Shown here: one piece after another, positions 1-8,401 of the stretch
Layout of the letters: the number at the start of each line of letters is the position of its first letter
How positions within the stretch are numbered: the stretch's first letter is position 1
Source of the DNA: 40CM-4-69-5 sp036556905
GTDB taxonomy: Bacteria > Methylomirabilota > Methylomirabilia > Rokubacteriales > CSP1-6
Direction: 5' to 3'
Length of the DNA: 64,000 nucleotides
NCBI GenBank assembly: GCA_036556905.1
Contig: DATBIM010000094.1
Span: forward strand, 62,001 to 126,000
Program-made: the position numbers and the translations under genes
The notes under the pieces: generated by a model
Databases searched by the model: none
The model's input: only the letters and a program-made list of their open reading frames with translations
What the model was told of the DNA's origin: nothing

Positions 1-717
1 GTCACCGATCTGCTCCGCGGCGACTTCGGGAAGTCGTTCTACTACCGCATGCCCGTCCTCGAGCTCTACCTGTCGCGACTGCCAAACTCGCTGCTCCTGG
101 CCGCCTGTGCGATGCTCTTCTCGCTGTTCATCGGCATTCCCAGCGGCATCCTGGCCGCCGTGCGGCTCGGTGGCTGGTGGGACCGTGTGGGCAAGATCTT
201 CGCGCTTCTGGGCCAGTCGCTGCCGTCCTTCTGGGTAGGCTTGATGCTGATCCTCTTCTTCTCCGTCCATCTCGGCTGGCTGCCCTCGTCGGGCTCCGGC
301 ACGATATGGCACGTGCTGATGCCGGCCTTCGCGCTGGGCTGGCTCTTCGCCGCCGCCCACATGCGCCTCACCCGCTCGTCGATGCTCGAGGTGCTGGGCT
401 CGGAGTACGTCAAGCTGGCGCGGCTCAAGGGCCTGCCCGAAGCCATGGTCATCGCCAAGCACGCCTTCAAGAACGCGCTCATCCCGGTGCTGACGCTGGC
501 CGGCATCAACCTCGTCATCATGGTCAACACCACCGTCGTCGTGGAGACCGTGTTCGCCTGGCCCGGGGTAGGTCGGCTCCTCTACGAGGGCATCGCCTTC
601 CGCGACTTCCCCGTCGTTCAGGCCACGGTGGTCCTCTGCGGGGCGATGATCGTCACCGTGAACCTGATCGTGGACGTGCTCTACGCCGTCATCGACCCGA
701 GGATCCGCTATGAGTGA
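1..717 (+). CDS. ABC peptide importer permease, DppB/OppB type (5' end outside window)
   Basis: Inner-membrane permease subunit of a peptide/nickel-class ABC importer. The reading frame is open from base 1 and already reads the family segment VTDLLRGDFGKSFYYR before the first internal ATG at 49, so the true start lies upstream. Several hydrophobic segments follow. The coupling-loop motif that docks on the ATPase is seen as EYVKLARLKGLPEAMV about two thirds through, and the end has the usual DPRIRYE tail. It overlaps the next permease gene by 8 nt and heads a permease-permease-ATPase-cupin-ATPase operon; the binding-protein gene is presumably further upstream. The substrate cannot be told from the sequence. 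Confidence 0.93.
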   Translation, partial: VTDLLRGDFGKSFYYRMPVLELYLSRLPNSLLLAACAMLFSLFIGIPSGILAAVRLGGWWDRVGKIFALLGQSLPSFWVGLMLILFFSVHLGWLPSSGSGTIWHVLMPAFALGWLFAAAHMRLTRSSMLEVLGSEYVKLARLKGLPEAMVIAKHAFKNALIPVLTLAGINLVIMVNTTVVVETVFAWPGVGRLLYEGIAFRDFPVVQATVVLCGAMIVTVNLIVDVLYAVIDPRIRYE

Positions 718-1621
718 TAGAAGCTCCAGCGCGACCATGAACGGCAGCCGGGCCAGCGCTCTCACCCTGGCCTGGCGCCTGGCCTCCTTCGGCCCCCGGG
801 GCTACCCGGTGGTGCCGATCGCGATCATCGCGATCACCGCCCTCCTGGCCCTCTTCGCGGACTACATCGCCCCGCACAACCCCGAGATCGGCGTCCTCGG
901 CGAGCGGTTCAAGCCGCCCGCCTGGCAGGCCGGCGGGACCGAGACCTACCTCCTCGGCACCGACCACCTCGGGCGCGACGTCCTCTCGCGGCTGATCTTC
1001 GGCGCGCGGGTGTCGATGATCGTAGGCTTCTTCGCCGTGGTCGTCGCCGGAGTCATCGGAACCGCGCTCGGGATCATCTCCGGATACTTCGGCGGCTGGG
1101 TCGACCAGGTCATCATGCGCATCACCGACACCTGGCTCGCCTTCCCGGCCCTGATCTTTGCGATCTTCCTGGCCGCCATCGTGGGGCCCAGCTTGACGAA
1201 CCTCGTCGTCATCCTGGGCGCGGTGTTCTGGACCCGCTACGCGCGCGTCATCCGCGGGGAGGTCCTGTCGCTCAAGGAGCGCGACTTCGTGCGGCTGGCC
1301 ATTGTCGCCAACTGCTCGAAGTGGACGATCATGCGGCGCCACATCCTGCCCAACGTGATCAACTCCGCCGTTGTGCTGGCCAGCCTGCAGCTCGGGATCG
1401 TGATCATCGCCGAAGCCACGCTGTCCTTCCTCGGCGTCGGGGTGCCCCCACCCCAGCCGGCCTGGGGCCTCATGCTGGCCGACGGCAAGAAGGGCATGAT
1501 GGCCGGCTACTGGTGGCTCACCGTGCTGCCCGGCACGTGCATCATGTTGATGGTGCTGGCGGCGAACCTGCTCGGCGACTGGCTGCGCGTCAAGCTCGAC
1601 CCTCAGCTCCGGCAGCTGTGA
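710..1621 (+). CDS. ABC peptide importer permease, DppC/OppC type
   Basis: Second permease of the same importer, 303 residues, typical for DppC. After a polar N-terminus come a first membrane helix near residues 40-60, a periplasmic segment carrying the family signature LLGTDHLGRDVLSRLIFGAR, and about five more hydrophobic helices. The ATPase-docking loop is ERDFVRLAIVANCSKWTIMRRHILPN. The start ATG lies inside the 3' end of the upstream permease gene (8-nt overlap), and the stop overlaps the GTG of the following ATPase gene, so translational coupling is likely. Family assignment is secure; substrate unknown. Confidence 0.94.
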   Translation: MSDRSSSATMNGSRASALTLAWRLASFGPRGYPVVPIAIIAITALLALFADYIAPHNPEIGVLGERFKPPAWQAGGTETYLLGTDHLGRDVLSRLIFGARVSMIVGFFAVVVAGVIGTALGIISGYFGGWVDQVIMRITDTWLAFPALIFAIFLAAIVGPSLTNLVVILGAVFWTRYARVIRGEVLSLKERDFVRLAIVANCSKWTIMRRHILPNVINSAVVLASLQLGIVIIAEATLSFLGVGVPPPQPAWGLMLADGKKGMMAGYWWLTVLPGTCIMLMVLAANLLGDWLRVKLDPQLRQL

Positions 1622-2601
1622 CGGCGCCCCTGCTCCAGCTCCGCGGCCTGTCGACCCACTACGTCTCGGCCCGGGGCACGCGCGTCGTCCGCGCGGTGGA
1701 CGACGTCTCGCTGACGCTGGACGCCGGGGAGACGCTGGGGGTGGTGGGGGAGTCGGGCTCCGGCAAGACCACCCTGGCCCTGACGATCTTGAGGCTGCTC
1801 CCCCTGGCGGCTCGTGTCGTGTCCGGTCAGATCCTCTTCGAGGGGGAAGACCTCCTCACCAAGTCCCCGGTCGAGATGCGCCGGATCCGGGGCAAGCGCA
1901 TCGCCATGATCCTGCAGGATCCCATGGCCTCGCTGAACCCGCTCTTCACCGTCGGCGATCAGGTCGCCGAGCCCATCCGCGTCCACGATGGCACCAGACG
2001 GGCGAGCGCCTGGAATCGGGCCCGCGAGCTGCTGCGGGCCGTGAAGATCCCGGCCGCCGAGGCCCGCCTGCGCGACTACCCGCACCAGCTCTCCGGCGGC
2101 ATGCGCCAGCGGATCGTGGGGGCGATCGCGATCTCCTGTGAGCCCCGCTTGCTCATCGCCGACGAGCCCACCACCAGCCTGGACGTCACGATCCAGGCGC
2201 AGTACCTGAAGCTCCTGCGGGAGCTGCAGCGGCAGTACGGCCTGGCCCTGATCTTCATCACCCACAACCTCGGCATCGTGGCCAAGATGTGCGATCAGGT
2301 CGCCGTCATGTACGCGGGCCGGATGATCGAGTCGGGCCCCGTGCACCAGATCTTTGACGCCCCCGCCCATCCGTATACCCGCGCCCTGCTCGAGTCCATC
2401 CCTCGGATGGGCGACGCCGACCAGCGGCTCACCGCCATCGAGGGCCAGCCGCCGGACCTGGCCGCGCCGCCCGGGGGCTGCGCCTTCCACCCGCGGTGCC
2501 CCAAGATGATGGATCGCTGCCGCACGGAAGAGCCGCCGCGCTTCGATGTCGCCGCGGGCCAGTCGGCCCGCTGCTGGCTGGCCGCGCCGGCGGGGCGATG
2601 A
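1618..2601 (+). CDS. ABC peptide importer ATPase, DppD/OppD type
   Basis: Cytoplasmic ATPase, 327 residues from a GTG that overlaps the permease stop (GTGA). Walker A is GESGSGKT at 44-51, the Q-loop glutamine is near 100 in LQDPMASLNP, the signature LSGGMRQ is at 158-164, Walker B LLIADEP at 178-184, and the switch histidine follows in ITHNLG. The C-terminus carries the oligopeptide-transporter extension with the cysteine cluster CAFHPRCPKMMDRC, which in this family can bind an Fe-S cluster. The frame is open further upstream, but that part is antisense-like sequence over the permease gene and has no family similarity, so the GTG is chosen. Confidence 0.94.
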   Translation: MTAPLLQLRGLSTHYVSARGTRVVRAVDDVSLTLDAGETLGVVGESGSGKTTLALTILRLLPLAARVVSGQILFEGEDLLTKSPVEMRRIRGKRIAMILQDPMASLNPLFTVGDQVAEPIRVHDGTRRASAWNRARELLRAVKIPAAEARLRDYPHQLSGGMRQRIVGAIAISCEPRLLIADEPTTSLDVTIQAQYLKLLRELQRQYGLALIFITHNLGIVAKMCDQVAVMYAGRMIESGPVHQIFDAPAHPYTRALLESIPRMGDADQRLTAIEGQPPDLAAPPGGCAFHPRCPKMMDRCRTEEPPRFDVAAGQSARCWLAAPAGR

Positions 2602-2635
2602 TCGGCCGAGTCCTGGCGGCTCCCCACGTGGTCCA

Positions 2636-3184
2636 GTGAAGCCGCTGATCGCCTTCGATCTCTGGCAGTGGGTGGAGCAGAACCGCCACGCCTTCGAGCC
2701 GCCCGTGGGCAACAAGGTCATCTGGGAGGACTCCCAGTTCACGGCCATGATCATCCGGGGCCCGAACGCCCGGCGCGACTTTCACGTGGACCCCTCGGAC
2801 GAGATCTTCTACATGCTCAAAGGCGACATGGACCTGGAATACATGCAGGACGGCCAGCGCCGCCATCAGACGATCCGGGAGGGCGAGCTCCTGCTGGTGC
2901 CGGCCTTCACGCCGCACTCGCCGCACCGGCCGGCCGACACCTGGGGCCTGGTGGTCGAGGTCAAGCGCGGGCCGGAGCAGACCGAGTCGCTGCGCTGGTT
3001 CTGCGATCGGTGCGATGGGCTGCTCCACGAAGTCACGATGCACGTCGCCGACATCGAAGGGGAGCTCAAGGCCGTGATCCAGCGCTTCGACGCCAGCCGG
3101 GAGCTTCGTACCTGTCGCCGCTGCGGCTACGTCCAGCCCGAGCAGCCGCCGGTGCCGGATCTACGATCAGCTATGAAGGCCTGA
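2636..3184 (+). CDS. 3-hydroxyanthranilate 3,4-dioxygenase-like cupin
   Basis: Cupin of 182 residues resembling 3-hydroxyanthranilate 3,4-dioxygenase, the Fe(II) enzyme opening the ring of 3-hydroxyanthranilate in tryptophan/kynurenine degradation. Expected iron ligands are His50, Glu56 and His94 (FHVDPSDEIFYMLKGDMDLE and FTPHSPHR). Arg46, Arg98 and Glu108 match substrate-binding positions known from the Cupriavidus enzyme. The C-terminal half has the bacterial rubredoxin-like metal site, CDRC at 123-126 and CRRC at 160-163. The start is a GTG 34 nt after the upstream ATPase stop with no clear Shine-Dalgarno sequence. Its position between the two ATPase genes suggests the importer brings in an aromatic amino acid or related compound; that link is inference. 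Confidence 0.85.
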   Translation: MKPLIAFDLWQWVEQNRHAFEPPVGNKVIWEDSQFTAMIIRGPNARRDFHVDPSDEIFYMLKGDMDLEYMQDGQRRHQTIREGELLLVPAFTPHSPHRPADTWGLVVEVKRGPEQTESLRWFCDRCDGLLHEVTMHVADIEGELKAVIQRFDASRELRTCRRCGYVQPEQPPVPDLRSAMKA

Positions 3185-3195
3185 CCGGAGCCCCC

Positions 3196-4158
3196 ATGCC
3201 CCTGCTCGAGGCCATCGACCTCGTCAAGCACTTCCCCGTGAGGCGCGGCGTCTTGGCCCGCGAGGTGGGAGCGGTCCGCGCCGTGGACGGCATCGCCTTC
3301 ACCATCGAGCCCGGCCGCACGCTGGGGCTCGTCGGGGAATCGGGATGCGGGAAGTCCACCACCGCCAAGCTCGTGCTCAAGCTGGAAGAGCCGACGGCCG
3401 GCACCATGAACTTCCAGGGGCGGAACCTGGCCGACCTCGACGCCGCGGGCCTGCGCGACTATCGCCGCTCAGTACAGGCCGTCTTCCAGGACCCCTACGC
3501 GTCGCTGAATCCCCGGATGCGGGTGGGCGCCATCATCGCCGAGCCGCTGGTCACCAACGAGCGGTTGAGCCGGGCCGAGGTCGACCGCCGCGTGTTGCGC
3601 CTGCTCGAGCTGGTGGGGTTGCCCGAGCGCTCGCGCGACCTCTTCCCCCACGAGTTTTCTGGCGGCCAGCGGCAGCGGATCGCCATCGCCCGGTCTCTGG
3701 CCTTGGAGCCCAAGCTGGTCGTGCTCGATGAGCCGGTCTCGGCGCTCGACGTGTCCATCCGCGCCCAGATCCTCAACCTCCTGCGCGATCTCCAGGCCCG
3801 GCTGGGCCTGGCCTACCTGTTCATCGCCCACGACCTGGCAGCGGTGGCCCACATGAGCCACACCGTCGCCGTCATGTACCTGGGCAAGATCGTGGAGCTG
3901 GGTGAGGCGCGCGTCGTCGCCGGGCAGCCCAAGCATCCCTACACGCAGGCCCTGTTCTCGGCGGCACTGCCGACCCACCCGGCCGAGCAGCGCGACGAAA
4001 TCGTGCTGCCGGGCGAGGTGCCGAGCCCGCTCAATCCGCCCGGGGGCTGCCGCTTTCATCCCCGCTGCCCTCAGGCCATGGCCCGCTGCGCGAACGACGA
4101 GCCGAAGCTCCGGGTCGTCAACGGCCGCCAGACCGCCTGCCACCTCTACGATGCGTGA
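3196..4158 (+). CDS. ABC peptide importer ATPase, DppF/OppF type
   Basis: Second ATPase of the importer, 320 residues. Walker A GESGCGKS is at 47-54, the Q-loop is in VFQDPYASLNP near 97-107, the signature FSGGQRQ at 154-160 and Walker B LVVLDEP at 174-180; the C-terminal extension again has CRFHPRCPQAMARC. The ATG at 3196 lies 11 nt after the cupin stop and matches the family's N-terminus (LLEAIDLVKHFPV); upstream in-frame sequence is shadow of the cupin gene. It is the last gene of the operon and converges with the MFS gene 21 nt away. Because two other importers in this window lack ATPases, this DppD/DppF pair may energise them too (inference). Confidence 0.94.
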   Translation: MPLLEAIDLVKHFPVRRGVLAREVGAVRAVDGIAFTIEPGRTLGLVGESGCGKSTTAKLVLKLEEPTAGTMNFQGRNLADLDAAGLRDYRRSVQAVFQDPYASLNPRMRVGAIIAEPLVTNERLSRAEVDRRVLRLLELVGLPERSRDLFPHEFSGGQRQRIAIARSLALEPKLVVLDEPVSALDVSIRAQILNLLRDLQARLGLAYLFIAHDLAAVAHMSHTVAVMYLGKIVELGEARVVAGQPKHPYTQALFSAALPTHPAEQRDEIVLPGEVPSPLNPPGGCRFHPRCPQAMARCANDEPKLRVVNGRQTACHLYDA

Positions 4159-4179
4159 GCTCGGAGGCCCGGCCCAGAC

Positions 4180-5478
4180 CTAGCTCGCGCCGGGGACCCA
4201 GACGTTGCGGCAGCGCGTCTCGGTGACCCGGATCGCGGCGACGACCGCGATCAGCGCAATGACCAGGCAGGCGCCAAACGCCGCGGTCCAGGCCGAGACG
4301 GGATAGAGCCGGGTGCCGTCGACGATGTCGCCCGTCCAGCCCACATCGAGAATCGCCCCGGTGAGCCACTGCAGCACCGCGAAGAGCAGGAAGATGGGCG
4401 CGTTGCAGAAACCCACGACGATGCCCACCCGGGTGGGGTCGTTGACCTCGCGCACGCACGACCACACCAGGACGAGCCCGCACGAGGCCAGGCCCATGAC
4501 GAGGAAGAGCGGGGCCAGCCATCCCACCGGCGGATGCCACGCCGGAATGACCAGGGGGAGCCAGCAGGCCGCGTAGAGCGTAGCCGAGACGACGAACGGC
4601 AGACGGCGAGCCCCGAGCCAGCGGTCGGAGATCCAACCCACCAGCGGCGATCCCACCACGACGCCCACCGCAATCGCCGACACCAGCGTAGCGGCGTGCA
4701 CACGCGACAGCCCATAGATCTGGACCAGGTAGGGTACGCCCCAGAGCCCGAGGAAGCTGATGAGGGTGGCGTAGATGCCGCCGGCGGCGATGATCGGGGG
4801 CCAGGTGCGGGGGTTGCCCACCACCGCCGGAATGTCGCGGACGATGTCGCCGAGCCCGGGAGCGCGCGGGCGGCTCGGCTGACGCCCCTCCGGTCGATCG
4901 CGCACGGCCAGAAGCGCCAGCAGGCCCAGGACACAGGTCGCGATCCCGATGAAGACGAAGCTCCGACGCCAGCCGATCGCCTCGACGAGCAGGGCCAGCG
5001 GCGAGGCCGCGACGAGCCCCCCGAGGTTGCCGACGGTCTGGCTCAGCCCCGAGACCGTGGCGAACTCGTCGTGGCGAAACCACTCGGCGGCGAGGGCCAG
5101 GAAGGCGATGAGCACGACGGAGGCGCCCAGCGCGACCCCCAGCCGCCCGACGACGGCCATGGAAAATACCGGAGCCAGGCCGAAGACGACGGCGCCCACA
5201 CCCATCACGGCGCCGCCCAGCGCGAGGGTGAGCCGGGGACCGACCGTGTCGACGAGGCTGCCGGCCACCAGGGCCATGACCACGAATACATAGGGGTAGA
5301 TCGCGGCCAGGGTCCCCAGGTCCGCCGCGGTCACCGCGAACGCACGCATGAGGTCGGCGGCCACGACCGCCGGAGCGACCCGATGGAAGTACGACACGAA
5401 GTAGATGGCGGCGGGAACGGCCAGGATCAGCCACCGCACGCGGAGGGCATTCTGAATTTCCGGGGGCGGCAGGGTCAT
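4180..5478 (-). CDS. MFS transporter
   Basis: Major facilitator superfamily carrier of 432 residues with about twelve hydrophobic segments. The N-terminus (RWLILAVPAAIYFVSYFHRVAPAV) and a loop rich in small residues resemble nitrate/sugar-phosphate/glucarate-type MFS proteins; helix 8 onward contains VVGSPLVGWISDRWLGARR, the usual G-x-x-x-D-R pattern between helices of a six-helix bundle. The substrate is not evident. It starts with ATG 21 nt from the GTG of the oppositely oriented PLP enzyme and shares its -10 region, so the two are probably co-regulated. A longer open frame on the opposite strand over this gene is shadow. Confidence 0.88.
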   Translation of the reverse strand: MTLPPPEIQNALRVRWLILAVPAAIYFVSYFHRVAPAVVAADLMRAFAVTAADLGTLAAIYPYVFVVMALVAGSLVDTVGPRLTLALGGAVMGVGAVVFGLAPVFSMAVVGRLGVALGASVVLIAFLALAAEWFRHDEFATVSGLSQTVGNLGGLVAASPLALLVEAIGWRRSFVFIGIATCVLGLLALLAVRDRPEGRQPSRPRAPGLGDIVRDIPAVVGNPRTWPPIIAAGGIYATLISFLGLWGVPYLVQIYGLSRVHAATLVSAIAVGVVVGSPLVGWISDRWLGARRLPFVVSATLYAACWLPLVIPAWHPPVGWLAPLFLVMGLASCGLVLVWSCVREVNDPTRVGIVVGFCNAPIFLLFAVLQWLTGAILDVGWTGDIVDGTRLYPVSAWTAAFGACLVIALIAVVAAIRVTETRCRNVWVPGAS

Positions 5479-5488
5479 GGCGGCGAGC

Positions 5489-5499
5489 TATTCTACGCC
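5489..5499. promoter_or_regulatory. Symmetric bidirectional -10 element for two near-leaderless genes
   Basis: The 8-bp core CTATTCTA reads TATTCT on the plus strand (5489-5494), 5 nt before GTG 5500, and TAGAAT on the minus strand (5495-5490), 11 nt before ATG 5478. No good -35 is visible either way. One palindrome-like -10 thus appears to serve divergent transcription. Confidence 0.5.
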
Positions 5500-6702
5500 G
5501 TGTGGGCGCTGGACCCCGGCCTGGCCTTCCTCAATCACGGCTCCTTCGGGGCCTGCCCGCGCCCGGTCCTGGAAGTCCAGCAGCGCCTGCGTGAGGAGCT
5601 CGAGCGCTCACCGGTCCGCTTCCTGGCCCGGGAGCTGGAGGGGCGCCTGGCCGCGGCCCGCGCTGCGCTCGGGGCCTTCGTGGGCGCCGACCCCGACGAT
5701 CTGGCGTTCGTGCCCAACGCGACCACCGCCGTGAACACTGTGCTGCGCTCGCTCGCGCTGCGGCCCGGCGACGAGCTGCTCACGACCGATCACGCCTACA
5801 ACGCCTGCCGCAATGCCCTGGACGTCGTCGCCGATCGGGCCGGGGCCCGGGTCAGCGTCGTGCCTCTGCCGTTACCGGTCTCGGGTGAGGCCCAGGTCAT
5901 CAAGGCGGTCCTCGCCGCGGTCACGCCCCGGTGCCGGCTGGCCCTGCTCGATCACGTCACCAGCCCCACCGGGATCGTGTTGCCGGTCGAGCGCCTCGTA
6001 CCGGCGCTGGCCGAGCGTGGCGTCGACACCCTGGTGGACGGCGCCCACGGCCCCGGCATGCTCGACCTCGACCTGCACCGGCTCGGCGCCGCGTACTACG
6101 CCGGCAACTGCCACAAGTGGCTGTGCGCTCCGAAGGGAGCCGCCTTCCTGCACGTGCGGCGGGACCGTCAGGCCCCCGTTCATCCCCTCGTCCTGAGCCA
6201 CGGCGCCAACTCGCCCCGCACGGACCGCTCGCGCTTCCGACTCGAGTTCGACTGGATGGGGACCGATGACCCGACGGCCTACCTGGCCGTGCCCGAGGCC
6301 ATTCGCGTCATTGCCGAATCGCAGCCGGGCGGGTGGCCGGCGGTGATGGCCCGCAACCGCGCCCTCGCCCGCCAGGCCCGCGCCCTCCTCCTCGAGGCGC
6401 TCGGAGCCCCGGCGCCCTGCCCGGACACGATGCTCGGCGCCCTGGCCGCGGTGCCGCTCCCCGACGCCCCCCGGCCCCAGCCTCCCGCCCGCGATGCGCT
6501 GCAGACGGCGCTGATGGAGCGGTTCGCCATCGAGGTGCCCGTCATCTCCTGGCCCGCCTCGCCCAAACGCCTGCTGCGAATCTCCTGTCACGTCTACAAC
6601 CGGCTCGAAGAGTACGAGCGGCTCGGGCACGCGCTCGGCACGCTGCTCGGGCGCGTCAGCGCACGTTCAGCAGATCGCGGAGCCCGTCGCCCACGAGGTT
6701 GA
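5500..6702 (+). CDS. Aminotransferase class V, isopenicillin-N epimerase-like
   Basis: PLP enzyme of the class V fold, 400 residues, the usual length for isopenicillin-N epimerase (CefD) relatives. The N-terminus FLNHGSFGACPRPVLE, the cofactor-contacting Asp180 and His183 (DGAHGPGMLDL) and the Schiff-base Lys206 (NCHKWLCAPKG) are all present. Real epimerase activity is not implied: these homologues include cysteine desulfurase- and lyase-type enzymes. The GTG start is taken because it lies 5 nt after a TATTCT -10 and aligns with family N-termini; no in-frame ATG is nearby and upstream sequence is antisense to the MFS gene. The 3' end overlaps the converging permease gene by 47 bp. Confidence 0.85.
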   Translation: MWALDPGLAFLNHGSFGACPRPVLEVQQRLREELERSPVRFLARELEGRLAAARAALGAFVGADPDDLAFVPNATTAVNTVLRSLALRPGDELLTTDHAYNACRNALDVVADRAGARVSVVPLPLPVSGEAQVIKAVLAAVTPRCRLALLDHVTSPTGIVLPVERLVPALAERGVDTLVDGAHGPGMLDLDLHRLGAAYYAGNCHKWLCAPKGAAFLHVRRDRQAPVHPLVLSHGANSPRTDRSRFRLEFDWMGTDDPTAYLAVPEAIRVIAESQPGGWPAVMARNRALARQARALLLEALGAPAPCPDTMLGALAAVPLPDAPRPQPPARDALQTALMERFAIEVPVISWPASPKRLLRISCHVYNRLEEYERLGHALGTLLGRVSARSADRGARRPRG

Positions 6703-7489
6703 TGGCCAGCACGGTCGCGGCGAGGAACACGCCGGGGAACAGGATGATCCAGAAGGCCAGCTGCACGTACGAGCGTCCCTCGGCCATGATGTTGCCCCAC
6801 GAGGGGATGTGGGGAGGCGTGCCCGCGCCCAGGAAGGAGAGGTAGGCCTCTACCAGCATCGCCGACGCGCAGATGTACGTGCCCTGCACGAGGAGCGGCG
6901 CCACCAGGGCCGGCAGCACGTAACGGAGCAGGATCCGGGGCGTGCCCACACCCAGGGCTCGGGCCCCTTCCACCATGAGGTGCTCGCGAAGCGAGAGCAC
7001 GGAGGCCCGAACCAGACGCACCACGCGCGGGATCTCGGGAACGACGAGCGCGATGATCACGTTCCGCACGCTGCCCCGCATCAGCGCCATGAGGGCCAGG
7101 GCCAGCAGGATGGCCGGAATGGCCATGAGGCCGTCCATGACGCGCATCAAGATCGTGTCGAGCCGTCGATAGAAGCCGATCACGAGGCCGAGCGCGGTAC
7201 CCAATACCAGACTGGCGACCGCCACGGCGCCGCCGACGGTCAGCGAGACCCGGGTCCCGTAGATCGTGCGGGTGTAGATGTCGCGCCCGAACTGATCGGA
7301 TCCGAACCAGTGCCCGGCCGACGGCGGGCGCAACCGCTCGGCCGGCTGCAGGGCCTCGGGGTCGCCCGTCCACCACATCGGCGCCAGTAGCCCGGCCAGG
7401 ACCACCACCGCCAACACGACGCTCCCGCCGATCAGGGTCGGATGGCGCCGCGGCGATCTAGTAGCGAATGCGCGGATCGATGACCACAT
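6656..7489 (-). CDS. ABC peptide importer permease, DppC type
   Basis: Permease of 277 residues. After a membrane helix at about 20-40 it has the family signature WFGSDQFGRDIYTRTIYGTR, then about five more helices with the ATPase-docking loop EHLMVEGARALGVGTPRILLR, and ends DGLRDLLNVR. The start lies 32 bp inside the 3' end of the DppB gene, so the genes are translationally coupled. Last gene of the operon CDGSH protein - binding protein - DppB - DppC. No ATPase gene is linked, in contrast to the importer at 1-4158. Confidence 0.92.
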   Translation of the reverse strand: MWSSIRAFATRSPRRHPTLIGGSVVLAVVVLAGLLAPMWWTGDPEALQPAERLRPPSAGHWFGSDQFGRDIYTRTIYGTRVSLTVGGAVAVASLVLGTALGLVIGFYRRLDTILMRVMDGLMAIPAILLALALMALMRGSVRNVIIALVVPEIPRVVRLVRASVLSLREHLMVEGARALGVGTPRILLRYVLPALVAPLLVQGTYICASAMLVEAYLSFLGAGTPPHIPSWGNIMAEGRSYVQLAFWIILFPGVFLAATVLAINLVGDGLRDLLNVR

Positions 7490-8399
7490 AGAGCAGGTCG
7501 ATGATCAGATTGATGAGCACATACACGCCCGAGACGACCAGCACCACGCCCTGGATCACCGGGTAGTCGCGCCGCACGATGGCGTCCACCGTCAGGCGTC
7601 CCAGCCCGGGGATGGCGAACACGCTCTCGGTGACCACGGCGCCCCCGATGAGCAGGGCGAACCCGATCCCGATGATCGTCACCACCGGGAGCGCGGCGTT
7701 GCGGAACGCATGGCGGATGAGGACGCGTCGCGGGGGCAGACCCTTGGCGAAGGCCGTGCGGATGTAGTCCTCTCCGAGCACGCCCAGCATGCTGGCCCGG
7801 GTCATGCGCGCGATCAGGGCCAGGTAGATGCAGGACAGCGCCACCGCCGGTAGCGTCAGGTGCCGCAGGCAGGCCAGCACGCTCTCCCGCAGCGGCACGT
7901 AGCCCTGCACCGGCAGCCAGCCCAGCCCCAGGGAAAACACGTAGACGAGGAGGAACCCCAGCCAGAACACCGGCATCGAGAAGCCCGACACGGCGAAGAT
8001 CATCACGAGACGATCGACCCAGGAGCCGCGGCGCCAGGCGGCCAGTACGCCGAGCGGCACCCCGACCCCCACGCTGATGAGCAATGCATAGAGGGCCAGC
8101 ACGGTGGTGGCCTCGGCCCGCTGGCCGATGAGGGTGGTGACGGGCAGGCCCGAGAAAATGGAGGTGCCCAGATCGCCGCGCACCACCTGCCCGAGCCAGA
8201 TGGCGACCTGGGTCAGGAAGGGGCGGTCCAGGCCGAGGCGGGCCCGGATGCGGGCCACCTCCTCGGCCGTGGCGTAATCGCCGGCGATGATGGTGGCCGG
8301 ATCCCCCGGCGTGACGTGGAGGAGGGCGAAGACGGCGATGGCCACCACGCCCATGACCGGAATGGTGGCCATCAGCCGCCGAGCAACTTCCTGCAGCAT
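7458..8399 (-). CDS. ABC peptide importer permease, DppB type
   Basis: Permease of 313 residues with the classic DppB N-terminus (ATIPVMGVVAIAVFALLHVTPGDP), the periplasmic segment LGLDRPFLTQ..., about six membrane helices, the docking loop EDYIRTAFAKGLPPRRVLIRH and the C-terminal tail VVIDPRIRY. The ATG at 8399 follows the binding-protein stop by 2 nt. A longer in-frame extension exists upstream but is shadow of the binding-protein gene. Works with the neighbouring DppC and solute-binding protein; the ATPase must come from elsewhere. Confidence 0.93.
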   Translation of the reverse strand: MLQEVARRLMATIPVMGVVAIAVFALLHVTPGDPATIIAGDYATAEEVARIRARLGLDRPFLTQVAIWLGQVVRGDLGTSIFSGLPVTTLIGQRAEATTVLALYALLISVGVGVPLGVLAAWRRGSWVDRLVMIFAVSGFSMPVFWLGFLLVYVFSLGLGWLPVQGYVPLRESVLACLRHLTLPAVALSCIYLALIARMTRASMLGVLGEDYIRTAFAKGLPPRRVLIRHAFRNAALPVVTIIGIGFALLIGGAVVTESVFAIPGLGRLTVDAIVRRDYPVIQGVVLVVSGVYVLINLIIDLLYVVIDPRIRY

Positions 8400-8401
8400 C
8401 G

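Noticed and set aside
4534..5499. N-terminal extension of the PLP-enzyme frame
   Set aside because: This part is antisense to the MFS gene and lacks homology; the family N-terminus begins at GTG 5500.
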